This document shows, one piece after another, positions 25,612 through 34,674 of a stretch of DNA of 64,000 nucleotides (position 1 is the first letter of the stretch; every line of letters starts with the position of its first letter). The stretch is from Halobacillus shinanisalinarum. GTDB lineage: Bacteria; Bacillota; Bacilli; Bacillales; Halobacillaceae. Under the pieces are notes generated by a model. The model saw nothing but the letters and a program-made list of their open reading frames with translations. It did not search any database and was not told the origin of the DNA. Made by a program: the position numbers and the translations under genes. The DNA lies in NCBI RefSeq assembly GCF_022919835.1, contig NZ_CP095074.1:3760001-3824000 (forward strand), in the 5' to 3' direction.

Positions 25612-26682
25612 ATGGAGCTTACAAAGCAACTCGGAGAAGAAATCATTGCCCGGCTTTCACAATATATCGATGTCCCCGTAAACCTGATGGACCCCAGTGG
25701 AAAAATCGTAGCCAGCACCGATGACTCTCGTCTATATCAGTTGCATGGGGGCGCTCAGAATGTGATTGAAAGCCAAGAGCCCCAAATCATACATGACGAT
25801 GACGTGGAGCGACTTTCCAATGTTAAACCTGGGGTAAACTTACCGATTTTTCATAGAGGATTCTTAGCAGGGGTTGTAGGGTTGACAGGAAATCCAGATG
25901 AAGTTATGCAGGCGGCCGGGATGACGCGAGGATCTGTTGAGATTGCCCTTGAGCAAATATACATTCAACGTCAAGCTTTTTACCAAGAAAGACAGTGGAA
26001 CAATTGGGTTCAACAGCTGCTTCACCCAATAAAAATGGACGAGGACTATTTACTTAATGAAGCAACTTATACGCTTGGCGTTAACGTAAATGTCAACTGG
26101 CAGGTGGTTATTCTCCATCTGACTAATCATTTTGAATGGAGTGAGCGGGTTCGGCAAATTCTGAACACCCAGGGCTATCAACCACTGTTTGTTGTTCCGC
26201 ATCAAGAGTACGAGGTGATTGTGGCTTTTCCCCATGAAGGTAAGACTATAGTCGTGGAAGAGGTTTTCAAAGAATTGGAGGGAACCAACGTGTCTGTAGG
26301 GGTGGGAGGTTATGAATATGGACTCGCTGGCCTGCGTCGTTCCTATTTCCAAGCGGTTGATGCGATAAAGTTAGGTCGTGACAAGTTTTCCTATAGTGAA
26401 CAAGTTCAAATGAAACGGTTGCTCTATCACATTGATCCGATGATATTCGAAGAGTTGACGAAAGAATATCAAACCTGTCTCGGGAAGCTTGAAGATATCT
26501 ACGTGGCTACACTTGAATGTTATTTTGCCTCCAATTTGAAAGTGAATAGGACAAGTGCTGACATGCATATACATCGGAATACCCTTGTCTATCGTTTAGA
26601 GCAAGTTCATAAAAAAGTAGGACTGGATCCAAGAGTGTTTAAGGACGCGATTATTCTTCAAGCTTTGTTAGTAAAAAATTAG
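25612..26682 (+). CDS. CdaR-family (sugar diacid) transcriptional regulator
   Basis: A 356-residue protein. The N-terminal diacid-recognition domain (IIARLSQYIDVPVNLMDPSGKIVASTDDSR...GFLAGVVGLTGNPDEV) is followed by a GGDEF-like middle and a C-terminal PucR-type HTH (MHIHRNTLVYRLEQVHKKVGLDPR). Family members activate glycerate, glucarate or galactarate genes in response to diacids or glycerate. It lies directly upstream of glycerate kinase and a GntP permease on the same strand and most likely controls them. The RBS is AGGAGGAG. Confidence 0.9.
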   Translation: MELTKQLGEEIIARLSQYIDVPVNLMDPSGKIVASTDDSRLYQLHGGAQNVIESQEPQIIHDDDVERLSNVKPGVNLPIFHRGFLAGVVGLTGNPDEVMQAAGMTRGSVEIALEQIYIQRQAFYQERQWNNWVQQLLHPIKMDEDYLLNEATYTLGVNVNVNWQVVILHLTNHFEWSERVRQILNTQGYQPLFVVPHQEYEVIVAFPHEGKTIVVEEVFKELEGTNVSVGVGGYEYGLAGLRRSYFQAVDAIKLGRDKFSYSEQVQMKRLLYHIDPMIFEELTKEYQTCLGKLEDIYVATLECYFASNLKVNRTSADMHIHRNTLVYRLEQVHKKVGLDPRVFKDAIILQALLVKN

Positions 26683-26699
26683 AATTGTGCATTTGCACT

Positions 26700-26713
26700 A
26701 GAAAACGTTTTCA
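26700..26713. promoter_or_regulatory. cre-like (CcpA) site upstream of the glycerate kinase gene
   Basis: AGAAAACGTTTTCA matches the cre consensus at 13 of 14 positions and lies between the regulator stop and the kinase start. It suggests glucose repression of glycerate use. Confidence 0.5.
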
Positions 26714-26802
26714 TTAATCAGAAAATTTCGTGTAGACAGCCAATTGTATTATCTGTCATTTTTCGATTGAATAGAAGTAACAAAAGTTTGAGGAGTTTTT
26801 TT

Positions 26803-27933
26803 ATGAAAATTGTACTTGCACCAGATTCATTTAAAGGAAGTCTAACATCTGCTCAAGCATCTGAAGCTATGGCAAAAGCGATTTACTCCGTTGATTTTAG
26901 CATTGAAACTATCATTAAACCGATGGCTGATGGAGGAGAAGGAACTCTTGAATCATTGTTAAAAGCTACAAAAGGAAAACGTGTTTCATTTACATGTCGT
27001 GGCCCTTTAGGTGATGATTCAGAAAGTAGTTTTGTTGAAATAGAAAACGATGGGGTTGTGATTGAGGGGGCGAACATTTCTGGCTTGCCCATGGTTCCAC
27101 GCGAAAAAAGAAACCCTGATCTGACGACAACCTATGGAATCGGGGAGGCGATTCTCTATGCATTAGATAAGGGGAATAAGGAGTTTGTCATCGGTCTTGG
27201 CGGCAGTTCGACCAACGACGGCGGTTTCGGGATGCTGCAAGCTTTGGGGATGAAAGCCTTCGATGCAAACGGTAAACCTGTGGGGTCTTTTGGAAAAGAT
27301 ATCTTCCAAGTAGATGCTCTTGATCTTACCTCTGTGGATCCTCGGTTACAGGATGTCACGATCAAGGTTGCTTGCGATGTCGATAATCCGTTAACAGGAG
27401 AGCGTGGAGCCAGTCACGTGTATGGTCCGCAAAAAGGAGCAACTCCTGATCAAATTGCAGCCTACGATGAAGCTTTAGGGAAATATGGCAGGCTAATCGA
27501 ACAGGCCTGTGGGCGGCAATTTGCTGATGAAGAAGGCGCTGGGGCAGCCGGCGGATTAGGATTTGCCTTCCTAGCGATCGGGGCTGAACTGCATTCAGGT
27601 GCGAAGCTAGTTTCGGATGCCATTGGGCTTGCGGACGCCATTCAACAAGCCGATCTCGTTATAACGGGTGAGGGGCAAAGCGATGTTCAGACGTTGTATG
27701 GCAAGGCCCCAGGTTATGTGGCTAAGCTGGCTGAAACTTTTGATAAGCCTGTGATTCTACTATCTGGGAGTCTTGACGGGGACTTAAGAGAAATGAACGA
27801 AATGTTTTCCGGCTGTTTCTCGATCGTGCCGGGCCCGAAGACATTAGCAGAATGTATGGCTGAAGGCGAGGTGTATCTGTATGAGGCATGCAGGCAATTA
27901 ACCCATCTATTGATAAGATTAAAAAAGGAGTGA
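26803..27933 (+). CDS. Glycerate kinase
   Basis: A 376-residue class II glycerate kinase of the GarK/GlxK family. Visible family features are the N-terminal VLAPDSFKGSLTSAQASEAM, PMADGGEGT, GLGGSSTNDGGFGMLQALG and GEGAGAAGGLGFA-like segments, and VITGEGQSD. I moved the start to the ATG at 26803 because a TGAGGAG box precedes it and the protein then begins with the family-typical MKIVLAPDSFKGS. It phosphorylates D-glycerate to 2-phosphoglycerate (or 3-phosphoglycerate, subfamily dependent) for entry into glycolysis. It is co-transcribed with the following GntP permease (4-nt gap). Confidence 0.93.
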   Translation: MKIVLAPDSFKGSLTSAQASEAMAKAIYSVDFSIETIIKPMADGGEGTLESLLKATKGKRVSFTCRGPLGDDSESSFVEIENDGVVIEGANISGLPMVPREKRNPDLTTTYGIGEAILYALDKGNKEFVIGLGGSSTNDGGFGMLQALGMKAFDANGKPVGSFGKDIFQVDALDLTSVDPRLQDVTIKVACDVDNPLTGERGASHVYGPQKGATPDQIAAYDEALGKYGRLIEQACGRQFADEEGAGAAGGLGFAFLAIGAELHSGAKLVSDAIGLADAIQQADLVITGEGQSDVQTLYGKAPGYVAKLAETFDKPVILLSGSLDGDLREMNEMFSGCFSIVPGPKTLAECMAEGEVYLYEACRQLTHLLIRLKKE

Positions 27934-27937
27934 GACC

Positions 27938-29293
27938 ATGGATGGTATGGGATTAATTCTCGTGATCGTGTTAGGGGTATTATTCGTTATTCTAGCAACG
28001 GCAAAATTTAATCTTCACCCGTTCTTATCTTTGCTTTTTGGCGCTTTTGCTATCGGAATACTAGCGGGACTGCCACTTGCTGATGTCGTTGAAGCGGTAA
28101 ATAGCGGCTTCGGTGGTCTGATGGGCGGCATAGGACTGGTGATCGTTTTTGGTACGATTATCGGGGTTATTTTAGAAAAATCGGGAGCGGCGCTAAGAAT
28201 GGCAGAGGTTGTGTTAAGAATGGTCGGTGAAAAAAGACCACAGCTCGCGATGAGTGCAATTGGGAGTATTGTCAGTATCCCTGTATTTTGTGATTCAGGC
28301 TACGTTATTTTATCGTCCCTTAAGAAAGCGCTTGCGAAGAGGACTGGAGTGACTGTCGCATCGATGGCTATCGCTCTTTCCACAGGCTTGTTTGCGACGC
28401 ATACCCTTGTACCGCCGACACCAGGACCGATCGCAGCAGCGGGAAACATTGGAGCGGATGACTATCTAGGTACGGTTATTCTGTTTGGACTAATTGTTGC
28501 CATACCTGTTATCATCACCGGATATATTTGGGCTATGAAAGCTGGGACAAAGATTGAAATAGAGGAGGGTGACGAAGAAGACTATGATTACGATGAAATT
28601 ATTAAAGGCTTCGGTGAAATGCCATCAACCTTTAAATCGTTCGCACCGATCGTTGTGCCTATTCTATTAATCGGGTTCAGTTCGATCATCACTTTTGCTG
28701 GATGGTCCGGAGGCTTGTTTGACTTCTTCCTCTTCCTCGGTTCACCAGTTGTTGCTTTATTAGTGGGTGTACTTTTTTCCTTCTTATTGCTTCCAAAATT
28801 TAGTCAGGAAACACTAACTGACTGGGTGGGAGTTGCCTTGAAGGAAGCGGCGCCAATTTTGTTAATCACAGGGGCAGGCGGTGCATTTGGATCGGTCATC
28901 AGTTCAACAAATATTGCTGACCTCATTAAAGGAATGGCGGGAAGTGAGCTATTTACGGGTGCCCTATTTATCTTCATCCCATTTATCATTGCGGCTGCAT
29001 TGAAGAGTGCGCAAGGATCTTCGACAGCAGCCATTGTGATCACATCCACATTGATTGCACCGTTACTGCCGCAGCTTGGGATTGAAGGGGCAGTTCCATT
29101 ATCTCTTGTCGTCATGTCTATTGGTGCGGGAGCAATGGTTGTCTCACATGTGAATGACAGCTACTTCTGGGTAGTCAAAGAGTTCAGTGGCATGTCGATC
29201 ACACAAGCATACAAAGCGCAAACAATGGCAACTCTTCTGCAAGGGGTTGTGGCGATTCTAGTAACATCTATTCTGTGGCTGATTTTCGTGTGA
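27938..29293 (+). CDS. GntP-family gluconate/glycerate:H+ symporter
   Basis: A 451-residue membrane protein with 12 or more helices and the GntP family segments GGLMGGIGLVIVFGTIIGVILE, SIPVFCDSGYVILSSL, ATHTLVPPTPGP and LKSAQGSSTAAIVITS. GntP members import gluconate, glycerate or similar hydroxy acids. Coupling to glycerate kinase (4 nt apart) and to the CdaR regulator points to glycerate as substrate. The RBS is AAGGAG 7 nt upstream. A bidirectional terminator follows at 29460. Confidence 0.93.
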   Translation: MDGMGLILVIVLGVLFVILATAKFNLHPFLSLLFGAFAIGILAGLPLADVVEAVNSGFGGLMGGIGLVIVFGTIIGVILEKSGAALRMAEVVLRMVGEKRPQLAMSAIGSIVSIPVFCDSGYVILSSLKKALAKRTGVTVASMAIALSTGLFATHTLVPPTPGPIAAAGNIGADDYLGTVILFGLIVAIPVIITGYIWAMKAGTKIEIEEGDEEDYDYDEIIKGFGEMPSTFKSFAPIVVPILLIGFSSIITFAGWSGGLFDFFLFLGSPVVALLVGVLFSFLLLPKFSQETLTDWVGVALKEAAPILLITGAGGAFGSVISSTNIADLIKGMAGSELFTGALFIFIPFIIAAALKSAQGSSTAAIVITSTLIAPLLPQLGIEGAVPLSLVVMSIGAGAMVVSHVNDSYFWVVKEFSGMSITQAYKAQTMATLLQGVVAILVTSILWLIFV

Positions 29294-29459
29294 TCGAGTG
29301 GGATTGGTCAGAGACACCTGGAGCTTGCAAAGGTGTAATAAGGCCCTAAATATGCATATATTGAAAGTTTCATGCAATTATGGCTGAAATCGTGCAATTA
29401 TTTTTTCTAGACTGTCGTCAGAAGTTTACTACGAGAAACATGAACTACAATTAGCACTT

Positions 29460-29493
29460 AAAAGGACCGGGCTGTTAGATGCCCGGTCCTTTT
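29460..29493. terminator. Bidirectional terminator between gntP-like and DinB-like genes
   Basis: AAAAGGACCGGGC - 8 nt - GCCCGGTCCTTTT is a perfect 13-bp stem, ending in T-runs on both strands, between converging genes. Confidence 0.9.
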
Positions 29494-29496
29494 AAG

Positions 29497-29982
29497 CTAG
29501 GAAATGCTTTCTTGTACTTCTTTCATTTGATCCAAGTGGCGCAACTCATGCCAGCCAATAAACTCAACCCATTGTACTAGATTCATATCCCCGAAAGCAG
29601 GATGAGGAAAAGCTCGGTTTTTTAATGTTTCTTCCTCTTTGTTATGAACTAAAAACATCGTTGCTTCCCTGCTTTTTGCTAATCCGTCCTTAGCCTCTTC
29701 CAATGTTTTGAATTCACCTTTAGGTTGGACCGCTTCAGGTGCTGCTACTTTACGGCTGCGGTCAGGAGTTCGGTGGATCGGCTTCTCGCTCACATCTTGT
29801 TCATCGCCTTCTTTAAGGGCTTTCCCTATTTGATAAACGACTAGCTGTTCCATTAAGTATAGGTGCTCAAGTACTTCTAGAATCGACCAGGACTCTTCAT
29901 CAGGTTTTACGCTCGCTTGTTCATTTGAAATGTTGTCAACGAAATCAAGAATTTCTTGTCTCTTTTCATCTAATCCGTACAT
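29497..29982 (-). CDS. DinB-family protein
   Basis: A 161-residue four-helix-bundle protein of the DinB/YfiT type. The metal-ligand histidine positions appear as LEVLEHLYLMEQL near residue 50 and the C-terminal GWHELRHLDQMKE. Members are putative metal-dependent enzymes, for example thiol-S-transferases, but specific roles are mostly unknown. A good AAAGGATG box lies before the ATG. It is a single gene ending at a shared terminator. Confidence 0.85.
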   Translation of the reverse strand: MYGLDEKRQEILDFVDNISNEQASVKPDEESWSILEVLEHLYLMEQLVVYQIGKALKEGDEQDVSEKPIHRTPDRSRKVAAPEAVQPKGEFKTLEEAKDGLAKSREATMFLVHNKEEETLKNRAFPHPAFGDMNLVQWVEFIGWHELRHLDQMKEVQESIS

Positions 29983-30084
29983 ATTTACATCCTTTCTAAT
30001 ATGAGGATAATTTCATTTTACCATAAAAAAGAGAGCGTTTCCTTTCAGAGCCATACGAATAGATTTCACTAGAACTTTCCCCCT

Positions 30085-30563
30085 TACTAGCAAAACTCAA
30101 AATTTTCCACGAAAATCCTCGAAGATCATATATTAACATCGAACCAGCTGCGATGAATGGTCTCTTGCTCTATTCAAGTTTACTGGATCAAGTACCGAAC
30201 GCACCGTTGATTTGTACTCATGGCCAATTCAAGTTGGCGGCCCTACAATTATTGGACCAGCTTGTACGAAATGGCTGTACCATTTATTACTCCAGTGACC
30301 TCGATCCAGAAGGGCTGCGAATGGCAAATCGACTCTATAACCGCTATCCAAATTCCGTTCATTATTGGAGGATGGATGTCACGGCCTATGAAAAATCCCT
30401 GTCAGAAGTACACTTGAATGGGGAGCGGTTGAATAAGCTTGCATCGATTGACGATGTCTTTTACAACCTGTATTGGATAGAATGAGCTTCAACAAAAAGG
30501 CTGGCTATCAGGAAGCACTTGTCGGTGATATGGTTGCAGATTTAGCAGGATACCAAACATGAT
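30085..30563 (+). pseudogene. Remnant of a TIGR02679/JetD-like protein (DUF2399, Toprim-like C-terminus)
   Basis: Only the C-terminal part of a larger protein remains. An open frame with no start runs through HENP near 30106, LICTHGQFKLAALQLLDQLV, then YYSSDLDPEGLRMANRLYNRYPN and WRMDV, which fits the DUF2399 part of TIGR02679 proteins (the JetD component of one Wadjet-type four-gene anti-plasmid system). The frame stops at 30485, but the expected tail YQEALVGDMVADLAGYQT continues in another frame to 30563. No jetA, jetB or jetC partner is seen nearby. The assignment is from motif memory and needs a profile search. Confidence 0.6.
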
Positions 30564-30570
30564 AATAGCA

Positions 30571-30616
30571 ACGAGCCCACTGTTCATTTAAGTGAACAGT
30601 GGGTTCGTTTTTTTAT
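30571..30616 (+). terminator. Terminator after the JetD-like remnant
   Basis: ACGAGCCCACTGTTCA pairs with TGAACAGTGGGTTCGT and is followed by TTTTTT. Confidence 0.8.
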
Positions 30617-31021
30617 GGGGTGAAGAGATGGACTCATTATCCTTGTTATGGGTTTCCTTATCCTGCTTTTTTCCAAGTGATTATCGAGGCGTACAACATG
30701 TCATGAAAAATCGATTGCAGGCCATAAAAATTTAGGGACCCGCTTATAAATGCGGGTCGTCCATTCATATGTATCATAATGGTCTAGCATTTCTTTTGTA
30801 AAAACGGCCGCCGTGCTGCCAATAGAATCCTCCAAAATCAAAGGTGAGGTCGCTGAACTGGGTGTTGGTAAAATCAATGATCATGGTCATCTTTATTTAA
30901 CAAACAAAGTGTACGAAACGGTTAGCTCCCGCGTATAAAGGATTTGGAATAAATAGCTTTCGATAAAGTTGTGCTGCTCGAGTTGATCCATAAAGGTCAG
31001 GTTCTTTTTGTAAAAAAAGTA
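30617..31021. other. Gene-poor, decayed interval
   Basis: No intact gene. A short plus-strand open stretch (about 30785-30940) encodes VKTAAVLPIESSKIKGE... with no RBS, no family I recognise and a stop just upstream; it may be a further gene remnant of the same decayed locus. Confidence 0.4.
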
Positions 31022-31053
31022 AAAGAAAAGAGCAGACCTTAAGTGGCCTGCTC
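31022..31053 (-). terminator. Terminator after the dicarboxylate/amino-acid symporter gene
   Basis: On the minus strand AGCAGGCC - ACTTAA - GGTCTGCT (one G-T pair) is followed by a T-rich run, 16 nt beyond the stop codon. Confidence 0.75.
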
Positions 31054-31068
31054 CTTCGTAGGTTGTAC

Positions 31069-32322
31069 TTAGCTGCTTACGTGACTAATGTCCGTTTCCG
31101 GTGTTTCTTCAGGTAAACCATGTTTCTTCTCTGTTTCTGCTACAACAACTGCACAAGCTGCATCACCTGTAATGTTGATGGCTGTACGGGTCATGTCGAG
31201 GACACGGTCGATCCCAATAATAAGAGCGATCCCTTCTACTGGCAGAGATACCTGGTTAAGCACCATGGCAAGCATAATCAAGCCAACACCTGGTACACCT
31301 GCTGTACCAATACTTGCTAACACCGCTGTAACGACAACCATAATAAGCTGTGTGAATGCTAGATCACTGCCATATACTTGAGCAATGAAAAGCGTTGCAA
31401 CCCCTTGCATGATCGCTGTACCATCCATGTTTATGGTTGCTCCTAATGGCTGGACAAAGCCGCTAATCGGTTTAGGTACACCCAAGTTTTCTTGTGCCGT
31501 TTTCATGGAAATCGGTAATGTTGAACTACTGCTTGATGTACTAAATCCGACTGTTGCAGCGGGGAAGAATCCTTTGAAGAATCGAATCGGATTCATTTTA
31601 CCAATTAAAGACACAGCCCCACCATATACGACAAAAGCATGCAGGAACAAGCCGAGGACAACGACAAGCATATAGGCTGCCATAGCTTTTGCACCGTCAA
31701 GCCCCATTTCACCGATGGCAGAAGCTAGTAAACCGAAGGCGCCATAAGGAGCGAAGCGCATAATTAAATTAACAAGGAACATCATAATTTCATTACCTTG
31801 TTCAATCACCTTCGTTACACCCTCAACCTTCTTACCAAGCATCGTAAGTGCAAATCCAATGAAAATAGAGAAGGCAATGATTTGCAGCATATTTCCTTCA
31901 GCCATGGACTGAATAGGGTTCGTAGGAATAATATTTGTAAACGTTTCAACTACTGAAGGAGCTGCCTCACTTTCGTATTCAGCACCAGATGGGTCTATCC
32001 CAGTATTACCTGGTTGGAAAAGATAAGCCAAACCAATGGCGATTGAGATAGCGATAGTGGTAGTGGCTAAGAAGAATGCAACTGTTTTTGCACCTATACG
32101 TCCTAATTTTTTTGGATCTCCTAATGCAGCCACACCTAGAGTAATGGAGAAGAATACAATAGGAACAACAAGCATCTTAATTAAGTTGAGAAAGATTGTT
32201 CCAAGTGGACCAAACACGTATGCATCCAAAATATCAAATAAGTCCGGAGCTAAGAAATGTAAAGCTAAACCGACAATAGCACCAAGAACAAGTCCAATCA
32301 AAATCTTTGATGTTAATTTCAT
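31069..32322 (-). CDS. Dicarboxylate/amino acid:cation symporter (DAACS family)
   Basis: A 417-residue membrane symporter of the GltP/GltT/DctA family. It shows PLGTIFLNLIKMLVVPIVFFSI, the serine-rich reentrant loop AATVGFSTSSSSSTLPI, the NMDGTA motif in GATINMDGTAIMQG and the C-terminal DRVLDMTRTAINITGDA with substrate-binding Asp/Arg/Thr/Asn residues. The start is the ATG at 32322, with AAGGGGGT 7 nt upstream. The arginine in the DMTRT segment suits acidic substrates such as glutamate, aspartate or C4-dicarboxylates; which one is not decidable. It is monocistronic. Confidence 0.92.
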   Translation of the reverse strand: MKLTSKILIGLVLGAIVGLALHFLAPDLFDILDAYVFGPLGTIFLNLIKMLVVPIVFFSITLGVAALGDPKKLGRIGAKTVAFFLATTTIAISIAIGLAYLFQPGNTGIDPSGAEYESEAAPSVVETFTNIIPTNPIQSMAEGNMLQIIAFSIFIGFALTMLGKKVEGVTKVIEQGNEIMMFLVNLIMRFAPYGAFGLLASAIGEMGLDGAKAMAAYMLVVVLGLFLHAFVVYGGAVSLIGKMNPIRFFKGFFPAATVGFSTSSSSSTLPISMKTAQENLGVPKPISGFVQPLGATINMDGTAIMQGVATLFIAQVYGSDLAFTQLIMVVVTAVLASIGTAGVPGVGLIMLAMVLNQVSLPVEGIALIIGIDRVLDMTRTAINITGDAACAVVVAETEKKHGLPEETPETDISHVSS

Positions 32323-32495
32323 ACATTTTACCCCCTTAGGTATCATTAATGAGAGCGCTTACTTATCCCGATTATACTGTCTCTCGGCTGGTTATATGTG
32401 TCATGGAGTTAAGTTAAATATTTTGTTAAAAGTAAACCGCTTGACTAGTGGTTCCAATGTAGGAAAAACATGTAAAGTGGACGACGCAGCGAGGG

Positions 32496-32540
32496 TTGGC
32501 ATCTATACTTATAAAAGTATAGGTGGTTTTCAGATGCCAA
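32496..32540. repeat. Nested inverted repeat in a long intergenic region
   Basis: Outer arms TTGGCATCT / AGATGCCAA enclose inner arms CTATACTT / AAGTATAG. There is no T-run and no adjacent gene. It may be an end of a lost mobile element or an RNA structure; no function can be assigned. Confidence 0.4.
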
Positions 32541-32847
32541 TATTTTCTGCGACTGATCCCTGTAGGATGCAACTTTTATAAACGGTATATAAATAATAAA
32601 CAAAAAATAATTTTTCCAAATTAACTCACATAGATTCACAATCATACAAGTATAGAATAATGACTGCAAACACAACTTATCGACACTATCCCTTTTTATA
32701 ACTTACCATAAGTAATCTATTAGATAAAGACAAAAATATTTCCAAAGTTATATCTTTCCTCATAAAACCACATTTTTCTTATAAAATATGAGTATATACT
32801 TCTATGATTTGTATTATGAATAGATAGTTTTATCTCTTTAAGTGTGT

Positions 32848-33045
32848 CTTCAAAAAGTTGACGAAAGAGAACGTCGACAAAGATCGTCACATCCTGTGAC
32901 AAAGACGACGCTAACACGTCCTGTGCGTCGCAAGAAGTTCCCTGTGGCAATGTCTGTGTGACCCACGTCGTGTAGGTCTCAACGAATCATCAGTGAAAAC
33001 CCGAATGATGGAAGTTTCACTTTATCATTTGGTGACTTTTTGAAC
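32848..33045 (-). repeat. MITE-like element, copy 1 (inverted orientation)
   Basis: About 198 bp bounded by TTCAAAAAGTTGAC and GTGACTTTTTGAAC. The right end, read on the minus strand as GTTCAAAAAGTCACCAAATG, is the same as the left ends of the copies at 34305 and 47961. The internal part matches the copy at 56058 (CTTCTTGCGACGCACA on the opposite strand). It has no coding capacity. Confidence 0.7.
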
Positions 33046-33289
33046 ATCCTCTTTAAATAATACAATTGAATCAATTTCATAATTGCTTTTTTTAAAACGT
33101 CAAAGATTGGCAGAATATAAGGCTCTTTTCTGAAAAGGTTCAAACTGGATTCTTATCCAGCAGATTTTAGTTTCCGTTTTATAAAGAAGTTTTATCACTT
33201 TCTATCCATGTTGCTTCACATCCCCCCTTATCCTGGAGACTCAGCTCCGAGACACTTAGGTCCGTTACGGTATGATGGCTCGGGGTGGC

Positions 33290-33415
33290 TGAGAAACGAC
33301 TCGCTTTCCTGCGGCCCCACAGACGTGCCGAACTTAGTCGAACATCCTCTAAACAGCAAGCCTCCTCAGGCGAAGCCTTCCGGGGGCTCGCCGTTTCCCC
33401 AGCCACCCCACCTGT
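33290..33415. repeat. Dispersed GC-rich intergenic repeat, copy 2
   Basis: It contains TCGCTTTCCTGCGGCCCC, then GACGTGCCGAACTTA and CGAACATCCTCTAAACA, shared with copy 1 near 15735. The flanks pair as GGGGTGGCTGAGAAACG / CGTTTCCCCAGCCACCCC-like arms. Frames through it are not genes. Confidence 0.55.
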
Positions 33416-33480
33416 TTTGTGATGAACGGAGCCATTCGTATTCCGAATGAGTCTCCAATGTTTCATCCATCATGATGTGG

Positions 33481-33534
33481 CATAATAACCGTGTCACAGA
33501 GAGATTTTCAGCTCTCTGTGACACGGTTATTATG
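33481..33534. repeat. Perfect 23-bp-stem hairpin
   Basis: The left arm (33481-33503) begins CATAATAACCGTGTCACAG and the right arm (33512-33534) is its exact complement, with an 8-nt loop ATTTTCAG. No T-run follows and no gene abuts it, so it is not an ordinary terminator. The remainder of the 32347-33843 gap holds the other repeats listed and no gene. Confidence 0.7.
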
Positions 33535-33843
33535 TCGTTTTGGGTGGACTTGTGCACCTGGAGTGTTTCCGTTCTTCTCCACCCAAGGAAACGGAAACCT
33601 ATCTCGAGATGGAGTCTTCCAGATTACTGCCTTTAACCTAATAAAAATGATTTCAAATTTCCTACTTGACTAGATTTGGGGAGGTACTTCCTTTTTTGCG
33701 TCTTGAATCCCTTGGGGCAGAAGGGGCTTAAATTATGAAATTGATTCAATTATTAAAATCTTGTGAAACTATCTGTGGAATGATGCGTATACATAATGAA
33801 AAAAATCATATAGTATGACATTCAATAAGAAAGGGTGATTGTT

Positions 33844-34251
33844 ATGGCTATGGAAAATACTTGTCCGTTTTGTCAACTTACAAATGATGCAGAGCAGCAG
33901 ATCATTTTTGAAAATGAGACATGTTACTTCATTCAGAAGGAATCAGAGCAAAGTGTTTTAGAGGGAAGTGGGTTAATTATTCCCAAGATACATACAAAAA
34001 CAGTATTTGACCTATCTGCTAAGCAGTGGACCGATTCACAGGAAATGTTGAAAAAAGCAAAAGATAGGTTAGACGAGCTACATTCTCCAGACGGCTACAG
34101 TGTAGGATGGAATACAGGTGAAACAGGGGGACAATCGATCCCCCATGCTCATTTACATGTTATACCAAGGTATCAAGATGAACCTTATGCAGGTAAAGGA
34201 ATTCGCTATTGGATTAAGCAATTCGGCAACGCTCGAAACTTGACAAAATAA
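33844..34251 (+). CDS. HIT-family protein
   Basis: A 135-residue histidine-triad nucleotide-binding protein. The N-terminal zinc-like CPFCQL pair occurs near residue 8 and the catalytic HAHLHVIPRY near the C-terminus, preceded by GWNTGETGGQSIP. These hydrolases act on nucleotide phosphoramidates or dinucleoside polyphosphates. I chose the ATG at 33844, with AAAGG 9 nt upstream, over a GTG three codons earlier. It is a single gene with its own terminator. Confidence 0.9.
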   Translation: MAMENTCPFCQLTNDAEQQIIFENETCYFIQKESEQSVLEGSGLIIPKIHTKTVFDLSAKQWTDSQEMLKKAKDRLDELHSPDGYSVGWNTGETGGQSIPHAHLHVIPRYQDEPYAGKGIRYWIKQFGNARNLTK

Positions 34252-34260
34252 GCTCCCTAT

Positions 34261-34297
34261 AAAGATTACGAGCAAGAAGGGCTCGTAATCTTTTTTT
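34261..34297 (+). terminator. Terminator after the HIT gene
   Basis: AAAGATTACGAGC - AAGAAGG - GCTCGTAATCTTT with a following T-run. It directly abuts a MITE-like element. Confidence 0.9.
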
Positions 34298-34304
34298 AGA
34301 GGAT

Positions 34305-34442
34305 GTTCAAAAGTCACCAAATGATAAACGGCGAATGTCTTCGTTGCTCGGTTTTTCCGGTCCTCACGTAGAAAAGGCATACGCTGTGGTCCTCAAAACG
34401 TTCGCGCCTCGAACTTCTTGCACGCATAGGAGGGGTTTGAAC
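34305..34442 (+). repeat. MITE-like element, copy 2
   Basis: About 138 bp starting GTTCAAAAGTCACCAAATGA and ending near GGGTTTGAAC. It is nearly identical to the copy at 47961 over more than 100 bp (shared TTCGTTGCTCGGTTTTTCCG and CATACGCTGTGGTCCTCAAA). The right end seems rearranged. The rest of the gap to 34675 is AT-rich leader of the next gene. Confidence 0.8.
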
Positions 34443-34674
34443 ACACACTTTTACCCAAAAAACGATCATTGACGTGTCAGTAAAATTTTAACAACAGATA
34501 ATATTAGATTAATTACAAAATTCGCTTTTTTTCTACAAACGACTTTCGTTAGAATGTAGTAGTGTTTATTTATTGAGTGAATAGTCATTCAGGGGAAAGG
34601 GTGAGAATCTTCAGTATAATTAAGGCATAATACGTGACGAAGGAGTCGAGAAGGTCAAGCTAAATAGAGGTGAC

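Noticed and set aside
33179..33673. Several overlapping open frames on both strands
   Set aside because: They lie within repeats and the perfect hairpin; no RBS or protein-like composition.
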